Shown here: in pieces, positions 52,460 through 62,873 of the stretch
How the letters are laid out: the number at the start of each line of letters is the position of its first letter
Numbering within the stretch: position 1 is the stretch's first letter
Assembly: GCA_001627925.1 (NCBI GenBank)
Contig: LUQC01000108.1
Span: forward strand, 1 to 64,000
DNA length: 64,000 bases
Reading direction: 5' to 3'
From: Rhodobacteraceae bacterium REDSEA-S34_B6
GTDB lineage: Bacteria; Pseudomonadota; Alphaproteobacteria; Rhodobacterales; Rhodobacteraceae
Translations under genes and position numbers: made by a program
Notes under the pieces: model-generated
Seen by the model: only the letters and a program-made list of their open reading frames with translations
Databases searched by the model: none
What the model was told of the DNA's origin: nothing

Positions 52460-53946
52460 TTAAATCTCCTTAAAGGACGCCGTTAACGTTTTAAAATTGA
52501 AGTTACAGTGAAGGGTTTGATCATCGCTTTGACGATCAAAACTTATTTGCGCGTCGTCGCCATCTATATTTAGAATGCAATTTGCATTCATCATTGCAGA
52601 CTGCTTCTTGCGCCATTTTAAAAATTTCGACAATTCACTGTAAATTGAGTTTGGATTTAGTGCACTATCGATTGCTGCCCTATCTAAATGCTTATCCGAA
52701 ATTGGTAGCCAAGTGGTATTTGCCTTTGAAAATCCACCGTTTGGTAGTAGTTTATTCCACACCATAGGGGTTCGACATGTGTCTCTGCCAAGAAAAGTTG
52801 GTGCAAACTCTATACCCCATGGGTCTTGCATTTTTTCCCTCGGTATATCTTTTACATCCTCCAAACCCAGCTCCTCTCCCTGATAAATACAGCTAGAACC
52901 GATGAGGCTGATTTGGAGTTTCAATAATAATATTTGCATTTTATCACTATCTTTGGAACTTAAATGCAATGCTTTAAGTTGTCTTGTAGCTACGCGAGGG
53001 ACGCTTCTTTTATTTCATTTACAGTAAGGCCATCCCATTCCAGCAGATCAAAATTGTAAGTTGCATGCAATCTTCCTGCTTCGGTAAACGTCTCACTTAC
53101 ACTCATTGCGTTGTCATTATCACCATCTACTTCTCCCATTAAAAACCGGTCATTGTCATACGAATCTGCGATCCTACGATATGACTCACAAAATTCCTGA
53201 ATGCCTGGTTGGTTTAATTGTGCTGCATCATGTAGTTGCCGAAAAAATGGTTGTTGATCCTGTGGAAGAGGCCCCAGTTTGAATGTCGGATTCGCAGGAT
53301 TATTTTTATAAGGAAAAGAGTCGGCATTTATTGTGTGCACTGCGTCTAAACGGAAACCATCTACACCTTTATCAAACCAAAATTTAGCTATTTGGTTAAA
53401 TTCTTCAATAACTTCGGGGTTTGCATAATTTAAGTTAGGTTGGTCAGGTAAAAAATTGTGCAAGTAGTACTGTTGTCGTCTTGGTTCCCAGGTCCAAGCT
53501 TGACCACCAAAAAATGATAGCCAGTTTGTGGGGGCGCTTCCATCATTTTGGGGTTCAACCCAATGGAACCAGTCTGCTTTGGGGTTTGTGGTCGAAGATC
53601 TGCTTTCAACAAACCATGGATGCTCACTGGAGCAATGTGCTGGAACGATATCTAACATAACCCTCAATTTTAATTCATGTGCCTTGCTAATGAGTAAGTC
53701 GAAGTCTCTTAAAGTTCCATATTCTGGACTGATATCGTAATAATCTGAAACATCATAACCAAAGTCTTTTTGTGGGGATTTAAAAAATGGACTGATCCAG
53801 ATGGCGTCTATTCCGAGCTCAGACAAGTAGTTAATTCGGGTAGTAATTCCTTTTAAATCTCCTATCCCGTCGTCATTCGAGTCTTGAAAAGATCTTGGAT
53901 ATATTTGATATATCACAGCATTTTCCCACCATTTCAAAGAAGACAT
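52460..53946 (-). pseudogene. aglA: Alpha-glucosidase AglA (GH13), disrupted by deletion and frameshift
   Basis: The first part (53946 to stop TAG 52990) is a normal GH13 N-terminal domain with WWENAVIYQIYPRSFQDSNDDG, nucleophile Asp in GFRLDAVHT and acid Glu in FLMGEVDGD. It ends NEIKEASLA*. The 3' part resumes in another frame with PRVATRQLK (from codon at 52999) and ISLIGSSCIYQGEELGL. In AglA homologues the segment W-SWAF-NHDV with the third catalytic Asp comes just before PRVATR, and it is missing here. A deletion of about 60 nt with frameshift near 52,997 fits best. The enzyme should be inactive. Confidence 0.82.
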
Positions 53947-53949
53947 TCA

Positions 53950-55230
53950 CTAGCCTCCTTTAACAGATCCGGCTAACAAACCGCGAATGAAGTATTTTTG
54001 CATAGCTAGGAAAACAATAACCGGAACAATCATAGAAATTACCGCCGAAGCGTTCAGAAGATGGAGCTGATCTCCAAAAGTCCCTAACTGCCGTTCTAGC
54101 AGAATAGGAAAAACTATATCATCTGTGGCACTTGGCCCGACAAACATTGCAACGAGTAAATCGTTCCAGATCCATAGAAATTGAAATATACTAAACGATG
54201 CTAGAGCAGGCACAGATAAAGGAACAACTACTTTTACAAAAATTTGCATATGGTTGGCGCCATCGATCTTCGCGCTCTCAAGCAATTCACGAGGCAATCC
54301 CACGATGTAGTTGCGTAAAAGAAATATCGCCAAAGGAAGACCAAAGCCTGTATGGGTAAGCCATAAACCAGCGAAAGATTTTGTTGGGAATTGACAGGTA
54401 TTTGTTACCTCACAGTCAGTCATCCATTGTTTTAAGGAAGTTGCCCAAGATGCTAGACCGTTAAATCCCTGAAGAATAGGTAGAAATGCTAACTGTGTTG
54501 GGACAACCATCAACGAGACTACGAGTATAAATAACCAGTCACGTCCAGGGAATTGCATCCATGAAAAAGCATATGCTGCAAATGCAGCTACTGTGATAGG
54601 AATTATCGTTGCAGGAACCACTACAATAAATGAAGATATGAGTGCATTTGGTACGTCTTTGTTATCTAATAGGACCTCGAAATACGCTTCTGCACCAAAA
54701 ACAGGATCTTGATTTATAAATACGTCAAGATTTTTGGGTTTGGGAGCAACTTCCTCAGGGAATGACCATGTGAAGTCACCGTTTGCTTGGAAAACGAACT
54801 CGCCATCCCGAACATTCATAACTTCGCCCACAGGAACAAGCTTTCTAATTAACTTGGTCTTGCCAGGCTTCTCAGGATCTGGAACGCGACCTTTGAACAT
54901 AATAGAGTTGATCTCGCCAGATATTTTGAACCACTCTTCATCTTTATTAATTCGGTCAAAAATATTACCACGCATTTCCGTGATTTTTACTTTTTGTCCC
55001 TTATCATGAGTACTGAAGCGGTGTCCAAGTTCAGTAGGGGTAAATGCAGTCCAAAACCCAGATGTCTTAGAAGCAACCTCAGATCTAAATGAAGTGGTTA
55101 TAAGCGCGATAAATGGTACGACCCAAATTACTAAGATTATTGCAAGTATAATATGGGCAAATGAGCGACTATACATGACAGAGTAAATCCTTAGTGTCCG
55201 AGTTGTTTTTGTTCGCGTCTTATTCGCCAC
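53950..55230 (-). CDS. aglG: Alpha-glucoside ABC transporter permease AglG
   Basis: The 426-aa inner-membrane protein has MalG-like spans and the EAA motif LRELLESAKIDGANHMQIFVKVVVPL near the C-terminus. It has a large periplasmic insertion (about residues 60-180) as typical AglG has. It overlaps aglF by 40 nt; the aglA start lies only a few nt downstream (GGAGG). Confidence 0.9.
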   Translation of the reverse strand: MANKTRTKTTRTLRIYSVMYSRSFAHIILAIILVIWVVPFIALITTSFRSEVASKTSGFWTAFTPTELGHRFSTHDKGQKVKITEMRGNIFDRINKDEEWFKISGEINSIMFKGRVPDPEKPGKTKLIRKLVPVGEVMNVRDGEFVFQANGDFTWSFPEEVAPKPKNLDVFINQDPVFGAEAYFEVLLDNKDVPNALISSFIVVVPATIIPITVAAFAAYAFSWMQFPGRDWLFILVVSLMVVPTQLAFLPILQGFNGLASWATSLKQWMTDCEVTNTCQFPTKSFAGLWLTHTGFGLPLAIFLLRNYIVGLPRELLESAKIDGANHMQIFVKVVVPLSVPALASFSIFQFLWIWNDLLVAMFVGPSATDDIVFPILLERQLGTFGDQLHLLNASAVISMIVPVIVFLAMQKYFIRGLLAGSVKGG

Positions 55231-56444
55231 CCAAGAAAAATCATATGCGGTATAACGGTAAGCATGAGCATAATTGCAATGGCGGCAAACAAATTATCAA
55301 CATTGTTGCCTCCAATTGACCATGTATTCATCGCTGCCTCCATCATAGTGGCCAGCAATAGTTTGTCATCATCATTGGCCGATAACGCATAGGGAATATC
55401 AAAAACCTTTAATACATCGGTCACAAGGTAGGTCCAAACGACGACTACTGTTGAAAAAATTTGTGGTAATTTTACTCGGAAAAATAGTTGCATTGGGTTC
55501 GCCCCATCAATAATTGCAGCTTCGACAGTTTCCTGAGGCACACCTCTTAGAGCAGCAGAAAAAATTACCATTGCAAAACCAGTCTTAATCCAAACCATAA
55601 TCCACATCAGATAAAAGTTTCCCCAAAACTTCAGATTATATAAAGGCTCATTATATTCTGGAGTATGTCCTAGAAGTGCTTTTAGAAGACCGATTTGATA
55701 AGATGGTGTGGCTCCATTAATTGCTTGCTGAGGTTCAATTCCGCCGCCAGCAAAAATATTTCTCCATATAACAGCTGCTCCTACGAACGAGATAGCCAAA
55801 GGCACAAATATAAATGTTTTTGCTACAACACCCCAACTTACGGAGTCTGCTAGAACAGCAATTAATAAGCCAAAAATTATGCAAAGCGACGGTACAAGAA
55901 TAAGCCACATTAAACTATTTCTCATCGCCAACCTGAATTGAAGGTACCCCAAAGCGTCAGAATCCCAAAGAAATGCATAGTTATTTAACGAGGCGCCGCC
56001 GCCAGGTTCAGTGAATGAAATTTTTAAGGTTGTCAGCGCTGGTATAAGTAAAAATAGCAATAGCAGTACGAGTGCTGGTCCAACGAATATCCAAGGTTGT
56101 ATCGCTTCAATAACAACAGATCTTTTGGCAATTGACTTATTGGATCTAACTTTAGCTAATCCAAAATTTAGCCAATTGGAAATCCAATAGTACAAAAACG
56201 ATATAAATAGTGCGATAACTACGGAACGTAGGGCAAATCCAATCTTAGCAAATCTAAGCTCTGTGACGAAAGTTGAAACAGACCATCCGTAGCTATTATG
56301 AAGCCAAAGGCCAAATTTAGCAAAAGCCTCGTCTACCGGTGCCGTTAAGGAAAAAATGAAAACAGCCGTTATTGGTAATACACAAATAATAGTCAACACT
56401 ATAGCCAAGCTATTGCTAAATATCACGGATTGTATTGAGCGCAT
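55191..56444 (-). CDS. aglF: Alpha-glucoside ABC transporter permease AglF
   Basis: The 417-aa protein has EAA motif TVEAAIIDGANPMQLFFRVKLP. The core IQPWIFVGPALVLLLLFL starts only at about residue 115; the first ~110 residues form an extra membrane region (two or three spans) compared with the usual ~330-aa AglF, which starts about where the core does. The start near 56444 is supported by a long open hydrophobic frame. It pairs with AglG. Confidence 0.87.
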   Translation of the reverse strand: MRSIQSVIFSNSLAIVLTIICVLPITAVFIFSLTAPVDEAFAKFGLWLHNSYGWSVSTFVTELRFAKIGFALRSVVIALFISFLYYWISNWLNFGLAKVRSNKSIAKRSVVIEAIQPWIFVGPALVLLLLFLLIPALTTLKISFTEPGGGASLNNYAFLWDSDALGYLQFRLAMRNSLMWLILVPSLCIIFGLLIAVLADSVSWGVVAKTFIFVPLAISFVGAAVIWRNIFAGGGIEPQQAINGATPSYQIGLLKALLGHTPEYNEPLYNLKFWGNFYLMWIMVWIKTGFAMVIFSAALRGVPQETVEAAIIDGANPMQLFFRVKLPQIFSTVVVVWTYLVTDVLKVFDIPYALSANDDDKLLLATMMEAAMNTWSIGGNNVDNLFAAIAIMLMLTVIPHMIFLGWRIRREQKQLGH

Positions 56445-56521
56445 TTGGATATTTTACCTTAGAAAATATAATGAGAGCACAGGTTTACCCCGTGCTCTCA
56501 TGAATCGTGTTTAGGATACTA

Positions 56522-57862
56522 TTATTTAATAGCGTCCCATGCTGCCTGAATGTTGTCAGCCGTTGTATTTGCATCTTGCCCATTTGCAAAAGCAGTCATC
56601 TCACTCCAGAACGCACCAGCTCCGATTGCACCAGGCATTAAATCGGAAGCATCAAAACGGAAAGTTGTGGCATTTGCCAATATTTCGCCCTGTTTTCTAA
56701 GAAGTGGGGTCGCGTATGCTGATAAGTCAGCCCCTTTGTGGGCTGTTAAGAATACGCCCTGCTGCATCCATGCTTCGTGTGCAGAGGCTTCTTGTAAATA
56801 TTTGAAGAAGCCACGAGTTGCAGGGGAGTCTTTAGCCATAGTGTAAAGAGTGCCTGCTCCAAGAACTGGGTTACCTAAATTACCAGACGCAAACGGTGGG
56901 AAGTAAAAAGCATCCGCTTCGCCACGCGCTACTTCTTCACCTTTATCAGGGAAAAAACCTGTGATGAAAGATGCTTGACGATGCATCATGCAACTTGGTG
57001 GAGATGTAAACAAACCTTTTGGTGCATCACCAAAAGATGTCGTGGCAACTGATGCTGCCCCACCAGCCACATAATCATCATTTCGTGAAAACTTTCCATA
57101 AAGTTCCATTGCGTTGATAACTTCTTGGCTGTTGAATGCTAGGTCATTTGAAACCCAACGGTCATAATTTTCTGCTGAAGTCGTGCGCAACATGATGTCT
57201 TCCATCCAATCAGTTGCTGTCCATCCAGTAGCATTGCCGGATTCCACACCAATACACCAAGGGGTATTGCCATCCGCTACCATTTGGTCTGAAAGCTCGA
57301 TTAGTTCTTCCATTGTCGCAGGTATTTCATAGCCATTATCTTCAAATTGCTCAGGTGAGTACCAAACTAAAGATTTTAAATCCATTTTGAAGGCAAAACC
57401 ATAGAAGTGATCATTTCCATTTGCGTCGGCGTATGTTCCAAGATCAACCCATGATGATCCTGCGCCATAGTTATCTTTCATCCAAGCAGCTGCTTCATCT
57501 CCAATTGGGACCAAGTGACCTTCTGCTGCCATATCTGCAGCAAGACCTGGCTGTGGAAATATCGCAATATTCGGTGGGTTGTTTGAGCGCATGTCAGCTA
57601 CAACTAGGGCTGCGAAGTCTCGTGAGCCAGAGTACTGAATTTTAGCGCCAGTCGCTTTTTCAAAACAGCTCACGGTATTCAGAAACATTTCCTGGTCTGT
57701 GCCCAGTAGTGAGCCTTGAACGGTAATGACTTCACCGGGAAAACTTCCCATATCACCTAACTTTGACGGCGTATTGCAAACGTCGGCATTGGCTGCACTT
57801 CCGAAAGCGAATGAAGCAGCAACTAATACTGCTGTAGTGGTTATTTTTTTATTTATGGCCAT
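56522..57862 (-). CDS. aglE: Alpha-glucoside ABC transporter substrate-binding protein AglE
   Basis: The 446-aa periplasmic protein starts at ATG 57862 with GGGAGGG upstream; a longer frame to 57913 has no ribosome site. Signal KITTTAVLVAASFAFGSAANA, then KLGDMGSFPGEVITVQGSLLG and DFAALVVADMRSNNPPNIAIFPQPGL as in AglE homologues. Binds sucrose, maltose, trehalose or similar alpha-glucosides. It is the first gene of the operon. Confidence 0.92.
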   Translation of the reverse strand: MAINKKITTTAVLVAASFAFGSAANADVCNTPSKLGDMGSFPGEVITVQGSLLGTDQEMFLNTVSCFEKATGAKIQYSGSRDFAALVVADMRSNNPPNIAIFPQPGLAADMAAEGHLVPIGDEAAAWMKDNYGAGSSWVDLGTYADANGNDHFYGFAFKMDLKSLVWYSPEQFEDNGYEIPATMEELIELSDQMVADGNTPWCIGVESGNATGWTATDWMEDIMLRTTSAENYDRWVSNDLAFNSQEVINAMELYGKFSRNDDYVAGGAASVATTSFGDAPKGLFTSPPSCMMHRQASFITGFFPDKGEEVARGEADAFYFPPFASGNLGNPVLGAGTLYTMAKDSPATRGFFKYLQEASAHEAWMQQGVFLTAHKGADLSAYATPLLRKQGEILANATTFRFDASDLMPGAIGAGAFWSEMTAFANGQDANTTADNIQAAWDAIK

Positions 57863-57992
57863 AAATTCCCTCCCAAGAATAATTTTTTGCCTACAGTAAT
57901 ATTGTAGAAACAAATTGGCTATTTATTAGCATCTAAGTGCTAGGGGAAACGCTAACATTTGATTTTTGGTCCTGCAAGCATCAAATTTATTG

Positions 57993-58010
57993 AATGTTAC
58001 CGATAACATT
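57993..58010. promoter_or_regulatory. LacI-family operator (AglR-type) upstream of aglE
   Basis: Arms AATGTTA and TAACATT surround CCGA, a near-perfect 18-bp palindrome with the central C-G typical of LacI-family operators. It lies about 131 bp upstream of aglE, and aglR is not in this window. Likely the repressor site of the agl operon. Confidence 0.65.
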
Positions 58011-58085
58011 GACTGAATATGATTCAGGTAATTGAGTTCGAATTTAACTTTTTAAAATTTAACCAGTTAAATATCAGTAATGTTA

Positions 58086-58550
58086 CTATGTGTATTTCCC
58101 TTGGAGAAAAATCAGAGGCTCGCCTTTATCAATATTGAAGCTATCGACACGCCCTAAAAATATTGTGTGATCGCCACCTTCGTGTTTGGAGTAAAATGAA
58201 CACTCAAACAATGCCAAACAATCATTAATAATAGGAACTCCATGGGAATTATATTGCCAATCTATCTCTTCAAACCCCTGGGTGGGCTTAACAAACGCAG
58301 AACACAAATCGATTTGCTGTTTTTTTAAGACATGTATCACAAAATGATTTGAATTGGCAAAATAGTCGTGACGTTTTGAATCTTTAGCTGCAGACCAAAG
58401 CACCAAAGGAGGGTTTAACGAAACACTCGTAAAACTATTTACAGTAATTCCTACCGGCCCTTGCTCTGAGCCACAGGTCACTATGGTTACCCCCGTTGCA
58501 AACTGACTTAAGGCTTCTTTGTAAATACTGATATCGGTAACATCAGCCAA
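58086..58550 (-). CDS. Flavin reductase-like protein
   Basis: 154 aa with the FMN-binding flavin reductase fold: ALSQFATGVTIVTCGSEQGPVGITVNSFTSVSLNPPLVLWSAAKDSKRHD and EGGDHTIFLGRVDSF. The family supplies reduced flavin to two-component monooxygenases (HpaC). No oxygenase partner is adjacent. Probably cytosolic. Confidence 0.85.
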   Translation of the reverse strand: MADVTDISIYKEALSQFATGVTIVTCGSEQGPVGITVNSFTSVSLNPPLVLWSAAKDSKRHDYFANSNHFVIHVLKKQQIDLCSAFVKPTQGFEEIDWQYNSHGVPIINDCLALFECSFYSKHEGGDHTIFLGRVDSFNIDKGEPLIFLQGKYT

Positions 58551-58857
58551 AATATGTAAACTCCATCAATTATACCAATTAAAATGGATTAAAGTGAACC
58601 TTTTTAGTAAAAATACCTAGGAGGTTAGATTGCCTTAGTTTGGAATAACGGTATGAAATACTGCCGTCAACTCATAAAAAGTTGGGAATACGGTCCTAAT
58701 ATTTTTCAATTCATCGCTATTTTAAATAAGATCTTCTTATCGACTCAGCGGAGAATACTCCAAAGAGATTTTTTATATGCTAATAGTTAGCTCGGTAGTT
58801 TTTATATCATTAAGTCGATTTAGAATGACTTTTAGTTTACTTGAATTTAAGAGTATG

Positions 58858-58875
58858 AATTCAAGCGCTTGAATT
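58858..58875. promoter_or_regulatory. Perfect 18-bp palindrome upstream of the ABC exporter
   Basis: AATTCAAGC / GCTTGAATT is exactly self-complementary, centre at 58866/58867, 21 nt before the ATG at 58897. A classic length for a TetR/MarR-type operator; the regulator is not in the window. The rest of 58551-58896 is AT-rich with no gene. Confidence 0.55.
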
Positions 58876-58896
58876 AAAAGTTTTAAAGGCAAGATC

Positions 58897-60648
58897 ATGG
58901 AATCGGTTAATACACCAACTGGCGATGACGCATTAAAAACTGCTAAGCGTTTAATTAAAGAAACTATTCCAAAAAGAAAGAAGATTATTACTGCATCTAT
59001 TGTCTGTATGGTTGGTGTTTCCGTTTTTACAGCGGCGCTTGCCTATACAACCAAGTTAATTGTAAACGATGTTTTCGTTGCGAAAGATGCAGGAGCAGCG
59101 ATTGAAGTCGCAATCATAGTCATTTTTGTGTCATTCTCGAAAAGCCTATTTCACTATGGTAATGCTGTTCTTCAAACGGTGCTTAATCGATCCATTTCCA
59201 GTTTTTACCAAAAAGAAGCTTTTCAAAAAACGCTCAGAAGAGAAATAAGTTTTTTCAATGGAAAACATGCCTCTGATCATATGGCGCAGATCCGATTGTA
59301 CGGTATGGCCGCAGGCCAAGCAGTGACAGCTATCTGCTCTCGGTTTTTGACTGAAGTACTAACGCTCGTGGCGCTCTTTGTTGTTATGTTCCTTCAAGAT
59401 GCTCTGATGACGCTATATTCCATAGTTATAATTCCCATCATCTTTGGTTTGGTTTCGTTCCTTTCTCGTAAAATTAGAAAGGTTGCCAAGGAGGAAACGG
59501 ATCTATCTGGACATTATTTTGCAGCGGGTTCAGAAGCTCTAGCGGGTGTTCGTACTGTAAAAAGTTATAATTTGGAACGTAAATCTATAGAAAAATTTAA
59601 TTCTTCCGTAGATGCATTAGAAGATCGGATCTTTGGAATTAGCAAGGTAACCGCCGCGACCCATCCAATAATGGAGTTCCTGGGTGGTTTAGTACTAGGT
59701 GTATTTGTGATTTATGCAGCCTGGCAGACAATTACCTATGGGAAAACTCCAGGGGAATTTACAGCATTTATAACAGCGTTTCTTCTAGCTTATCAGCCAG
59801 CATCTAAAATTTCGAAACTTTGGGTCGAATTACAGAAATCGCTGACTCAATCATTTTTTATGTTCAGATTAATTGATACTAAGCCAAAAAGTGTCAGCTG
59901 CGGAAATAAATCATTACAAAGCGGAAATGGAAGCGTAAATTTCTCTAATGTTTCGTTTGGTTATGAAAATGATGAGGTATCAATCGACAAAGTGAGTTTT
60001 AATTTAGAACCCGGAGATAAAGTCGCAATTGTCGGAAAGTCTGGAGCTGGCAAATCAACGCTAGTCGACCTAATTCTTGGTTTCTATAGCCCCACTGATG
60101 GCATGATCGAAATCGGTTCGATGGATATTTCATCAATCTCACCTATGGATCTAAAAAATCATATTGCTTTTATAAGCCAGGATGTTTTCCTATTTGACGA
60201 TACAATTGAGGAAAATATTAAGGATGGTTTTGCCAGTGCTTCCCATGAGGAAATCATAGCCGCAGTACATAGTGCCCAGGTTGACGGTTTTGCAGAAGAC
60301 TTTCCATTAGGATTGCAAACTAGGGTAGGTGCTAATGGTTCAAATTTGTCCGGTGGTCAGAAACAAAGGGTTGCAATAGCACGGGGTCTATTAAAAAGAG
60401 CATCTATCTATATATTTGATGAAGCGACAAGTGCTTTAGATGTAGAAAATGAGCGTGAAATTATGACAGCTCTTTTGGAAACCCTAAAAAATGAAACAGT
60501 TATATTTGTCACCCACAGACCTGCACTATTTGAGTACGTGGACAAAGTCTTGATGCTTGAAAAGGGCAGAGTAGTTGGTTTTGATGAGCCGAGCAAGATA
60601 GACAAAACATCAACTGAATTTCGTGAATTGTTCGGGGTGCTCCAATAA
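58897..60648 (+). CDS. Type I ABC exporter, fused membrane and ATPase domains
   Basis: The 583-aa half-transporter has six spans over residues ~25-330 followed by an ATPase domain with GKSGAGKSTL, ISQDVFLFDDTIEENI, LSGGQKQRVAIARGL and IFDEATSALD. It is an MsbA/LmrA-like lipid or drug exporter, working as a homodimer. A palindrome just before the start suggests inducible control. Confidence 0.9.
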   Translation: MESVNTPTGDDALKTAKRLIKETIPKRKKIITASIVCMVGVSVFTAALAYTTKLIVNDVFVAKDAGAAIEVAIIVIFVSFSKSLFHYGNAVLQTVLNRSISSFYQKEAFQKTLRREISFFNGKHASDHMAQIRLYGMAAGQAVTAICSRFLTEVLTLVALFVVMFLQDALMTLYSIVIIPIIFGLVSFLSRKIRKVAKEETDLSGHYFAAGSEALAGVRTVKSYNLERKSIEKFNSSVDALEDRIFGISKVTAATHPIMEFLGGLVLGVFVIYAAWQTITYGKTPGEFTAFITAFLLAYQPASKISKLWVELQKSLTQSFFMFRLIDTKPKSVSCGNKSLQSGNGSVNFSNVSFGYENDEVSIDKVSFNLEPGDKVAIVGKSGAGKSTLVDLILGFYSPTDGMIEIGSMDISSISPMDLKNHIAFISQDVFLFDDTIEENIKDGFASASHEEIIAAVHSAQVDGFAEDFPLGLQTRVGANGSNLSGGQKQRVAIARGLLKRASIYIFDEATSALDVENEREIMTALLETLKNETVIFVTHRPALFEYVDKVLMLEKGRVVGFDEPSKIDKTSTEFRELFGVLQ

Positions 60649-60672
60649 TAGAAATAAGGACACCTCATGAAT

Positions 60673-61248
60673 TCACTTAGCTGTGTCGATTTCCACTGCT
60701 TTTTTAATAAAATCAATTGTTGCAGACTTAGACCAATCCGCATCGCCAATTAAACGACCTATCTCATAACCGTTTTTGTCTAATAATATTGTCAATGGAA
60801 GAGCCGCAACACCCGATGCGCGAGCAAGCTGGCCCTTCGGATCCCGGAATTTTGGAAGATTAATAATGTTGTTATCATCAAAGAAATTATCTATCGCTTC
60901 GCTGCTACTGCGCATTGTTGCGATTGTGAGAATTTGAAAAGCATCACCGTCAAGCTGGTTTGACAGAGTTTCAAGGCTTGGCATTTCTTTGCGGCAAGGT
61001 GCGCACCATGTTGCCCAAAAGTTTACGAGGGTTACGCGCCCCTGAAATTGTTTTAGTGTTATTTCTTTTCCATCTTGGTCAAAAAAAACGGTATTTGGTG
61101 CACTAAAAACGTTATTTGATAGTGCCATTTTTTTCATATCACCAAATTTAAGATTATTGAGTTCACCAAATTTTGTTTCATTTGCAGAAAGGACATTTGC
61201 GATCAATAAAAATGAGGTGTAAAGAACAGCATATTGAATTTTGTTCAT
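60673..61248 (-). CDS. TlpA-like thioredoxin-fold protein
   Basis: 191 aa from ATG 61248 (MNKIQYAVLY); earlier in-frame starts overlap argH and are rejected. Signal/anchor YAVLYTSFLLIANVLSA, then thioredoxin fold with NFWATWCAPCRKEMPSLETL, the WCAPC active site, and ALPLTILLDKNG with the cis-Pro. A periplasmic thiol-disulfide reductase for cytochrome maturation or protein folding. Divergent from argH by 22 nt, a conserved roseobacter arrangement. Confidence 0.9.
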   Translation of the reverse strand: MNKIQYAVLYTSFLLIANVLSANETKFGELNNLKFGDMKKMALSNNVFSAPNTVFFDQDGKEITLKQFQGRVTLVNFWATWCAPCRKEMPSLETLSNQLDGDAFQILTIATMRSSSEAIDNFFDDNNIINLPKFRDPKGQLARASGVAALPLTILLDKNGYEIGRLIGDADWSKSATIDFIKKAVEIDTAK

Positions 61249-61270
61249 ATAGACTCCGAAAGGTTCATTA

Positions 61271-62665
61271 ATGACGCAAGAAAAAGCTAACCTAATGTGG
61301 GGCGGTAGATTTGCCGGCGGACAAGATGCCCTTATGGAGGAAATTAATGCTTCAATTGACTTTGACAAGCGATTAGCAGAGCATGATATCTTCGCTTCTA
61401 AAGTCCATGCTAAAATGCTGTCAGATCAAGGCATAATTAGTGAAGAAGACTATAAATCTATAGTTGGTGGGCTTGATCAAATTAGTTTGCAGATCAAAAA
61501 AAACGAATTTATTTTTGATAGAGCTCTCGAGGACATTCATATGAATGTTGAGGCGCGCCTGAAAGAAATAATTGGAGAGCCAGCGGGAAGGCTTCACACC
61601 GCTCGGTCTCGAAATGATCAAGTTGCAACTGATTTTCGATTATGGGTTCGTGATCAAATTGATTTTTCACAAAAGTTAATCAAGTCGTTAATAGAAGCTC
61701 TCCTGGATCAGGCTGAATTGGGAGCTGATTGGGTAATGCCTGGATTTACTCATTTACAAATGGCGCAACCGGTTACTTGGGGCCATCATATGATGGCTTA
61801 TGTAGAAATGTTTAGCAGAGATTTGTCAAGATTTACTGATGCTAGAGATCGGATGAACGAATGTCCATTGGGCTCAGCTGCCCTGGCTGGAACGTCATTT
61901 CCAATAAATCGAGAAAAAACATCGTCGGCCCTACATTTTAAAGCTCCTTCAGCAAATTCTTTAGATGCAGTAAGTGACAGAGATTTTGCACTAGAATTTT
62001 TGTCAGTTTCATCGATTTGTGGCATGCATTTAAGTCGATTGGCTGAGGAATTGGTAATTTGGTCTTCGGCACAATTTAAATTAATTTCACTTTCCGATCG
62101 TTTTTCAACTGGGTCATCAATAATGCCTCAAAAGAAAAATCCTGATGCTGCAGAATTGATAAGAGCCAAAATAGGTAGAATTTTTGGTGCAAATGTAGCT
62201 CTTATGATTGTAATGAAAGGACTTCCTTTGGCTTACTCAAAAGACATGCAAGAGGATAAGGAGCAGGTATTTGATGCCGCCGATAATTTGATGGTTGCTC
62301 TAGCAGCCATGAGTGGGATGATTAAAGATCTCAAAGCAAATAAGGAAAATATGGAGGCAGCTGCACATTTTGGATTTTCTACTGCAACAGATTTGGCAGA
62401 CTGGCTGGTTCAAAAATTGAATTTGCCGTTTAGAGAAGCACATCATATCACTGGCCAAATAGTGCAAAGAGCAGAAGTAAAAAAATGTGATCTATGTGAT
62501 CTGGATTTAGCTGTAATACGAGAGGTAGATGATAGAATTACTGAAGATATCTACTCTGTTCTTTCAGTACAAAACTCGGTTGCCTCAAGGGCCTCATATG
62601 GAGGGACGGCCCCGTCTCAAGTAAGAAGTCAGATTGCCCGTTGGAGAAAGACCTTGGAGTTATGA
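61271..62665 (+). CDS. argH: Argininosuccinate lyase
   Basis: The 464-aa homotetramer of arginine biosynthesis: N-terminus [19 protein letters not shown] and [16 protein letters not shown], and the superfamily signature [15 protein letters not shown] with the catalytic Ser. It splits argininosuccinate to arginine and fumarate. The stop overlaps the start of a tiny lipoprotein gene (ATGA). Confidence 0.96.
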   Translation: MTQEKANLMWGGRFAGGQDALMEEINASIDFDKRLAEHDIFASKVHAKMLSDQGIISEEDYKSIVGGLDQISLQIKKNEFIFDRALEDIHMNVEARLKEIIGEPAGRLHTARSRNDQVATDFRLWVRDQIDFSQKLIKSLIEALLDQAELGADWVMPGFTHLQMAQPVTWGHHMMAYVEMFSRDLSRFTDARDRMNECPLGSAALAGTSFPINREKTSSALHFKAPSANSLDAVSDRDFALEFLSVSSICGMHLSRLAEELVIWSSAQFKLISLSDRFSTGSSIMPQKKNPDAAELIRAKIGRIFGANVALMIVMKGLPLAYSKDMQEDKEQVFDAADNLMVALAAMSGMIKDLKANKENMEAAAHFGFSTATDLADWLVQKLNLPFREAHHITGQIVQRAEVKKCDLCDLDLAVIREVDDRITEDIYSVLSVQNSVASRASYGGTAPSQVRSQIARWRKTLEL

Positions 62666-62757
62666 AATTTATATTGATTATAGTTTTCTCAGTTGCCTTA
62701 AACGGGTGTGGTATCGATGGAGCCCCGACACCTAAATCCCTAGAGATGACTGACTGA
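62662..62757 (+). CDS. 31-aa lipoprotein
   Basis: ATG 62662 overlaps the argH stop. [22 protein letters not shown] has the lipobox LNGC followed by a short tail. It is a LptM-like peptide commonly placed between argH and lysA in Rhodobacterales. It may be an outer- or inner-membrane lipopeptide assisting envelope assembly; function inferred. Confidence 0.7.
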   Translation: MKFILIIVFSVALNGCGIDGAPTPKSLEMTD

Positions 62758-62873
62758 GGCCTATTAAAAGATTAGTGGTTATTATTATATACTCTAACCT
62801 CATTTACATTTTCCAGAATTGTCTACAATATGTCTCGGAATTATTTTCCAAGCTTTCAATTAGGTGTTTTTAA

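Noticed and set aside
61249-61368. Upstream extension of tlpA
   Set aside because: Would overlap argH by 98 bases and precede a normal signal peptide; ATG 61248 is better.
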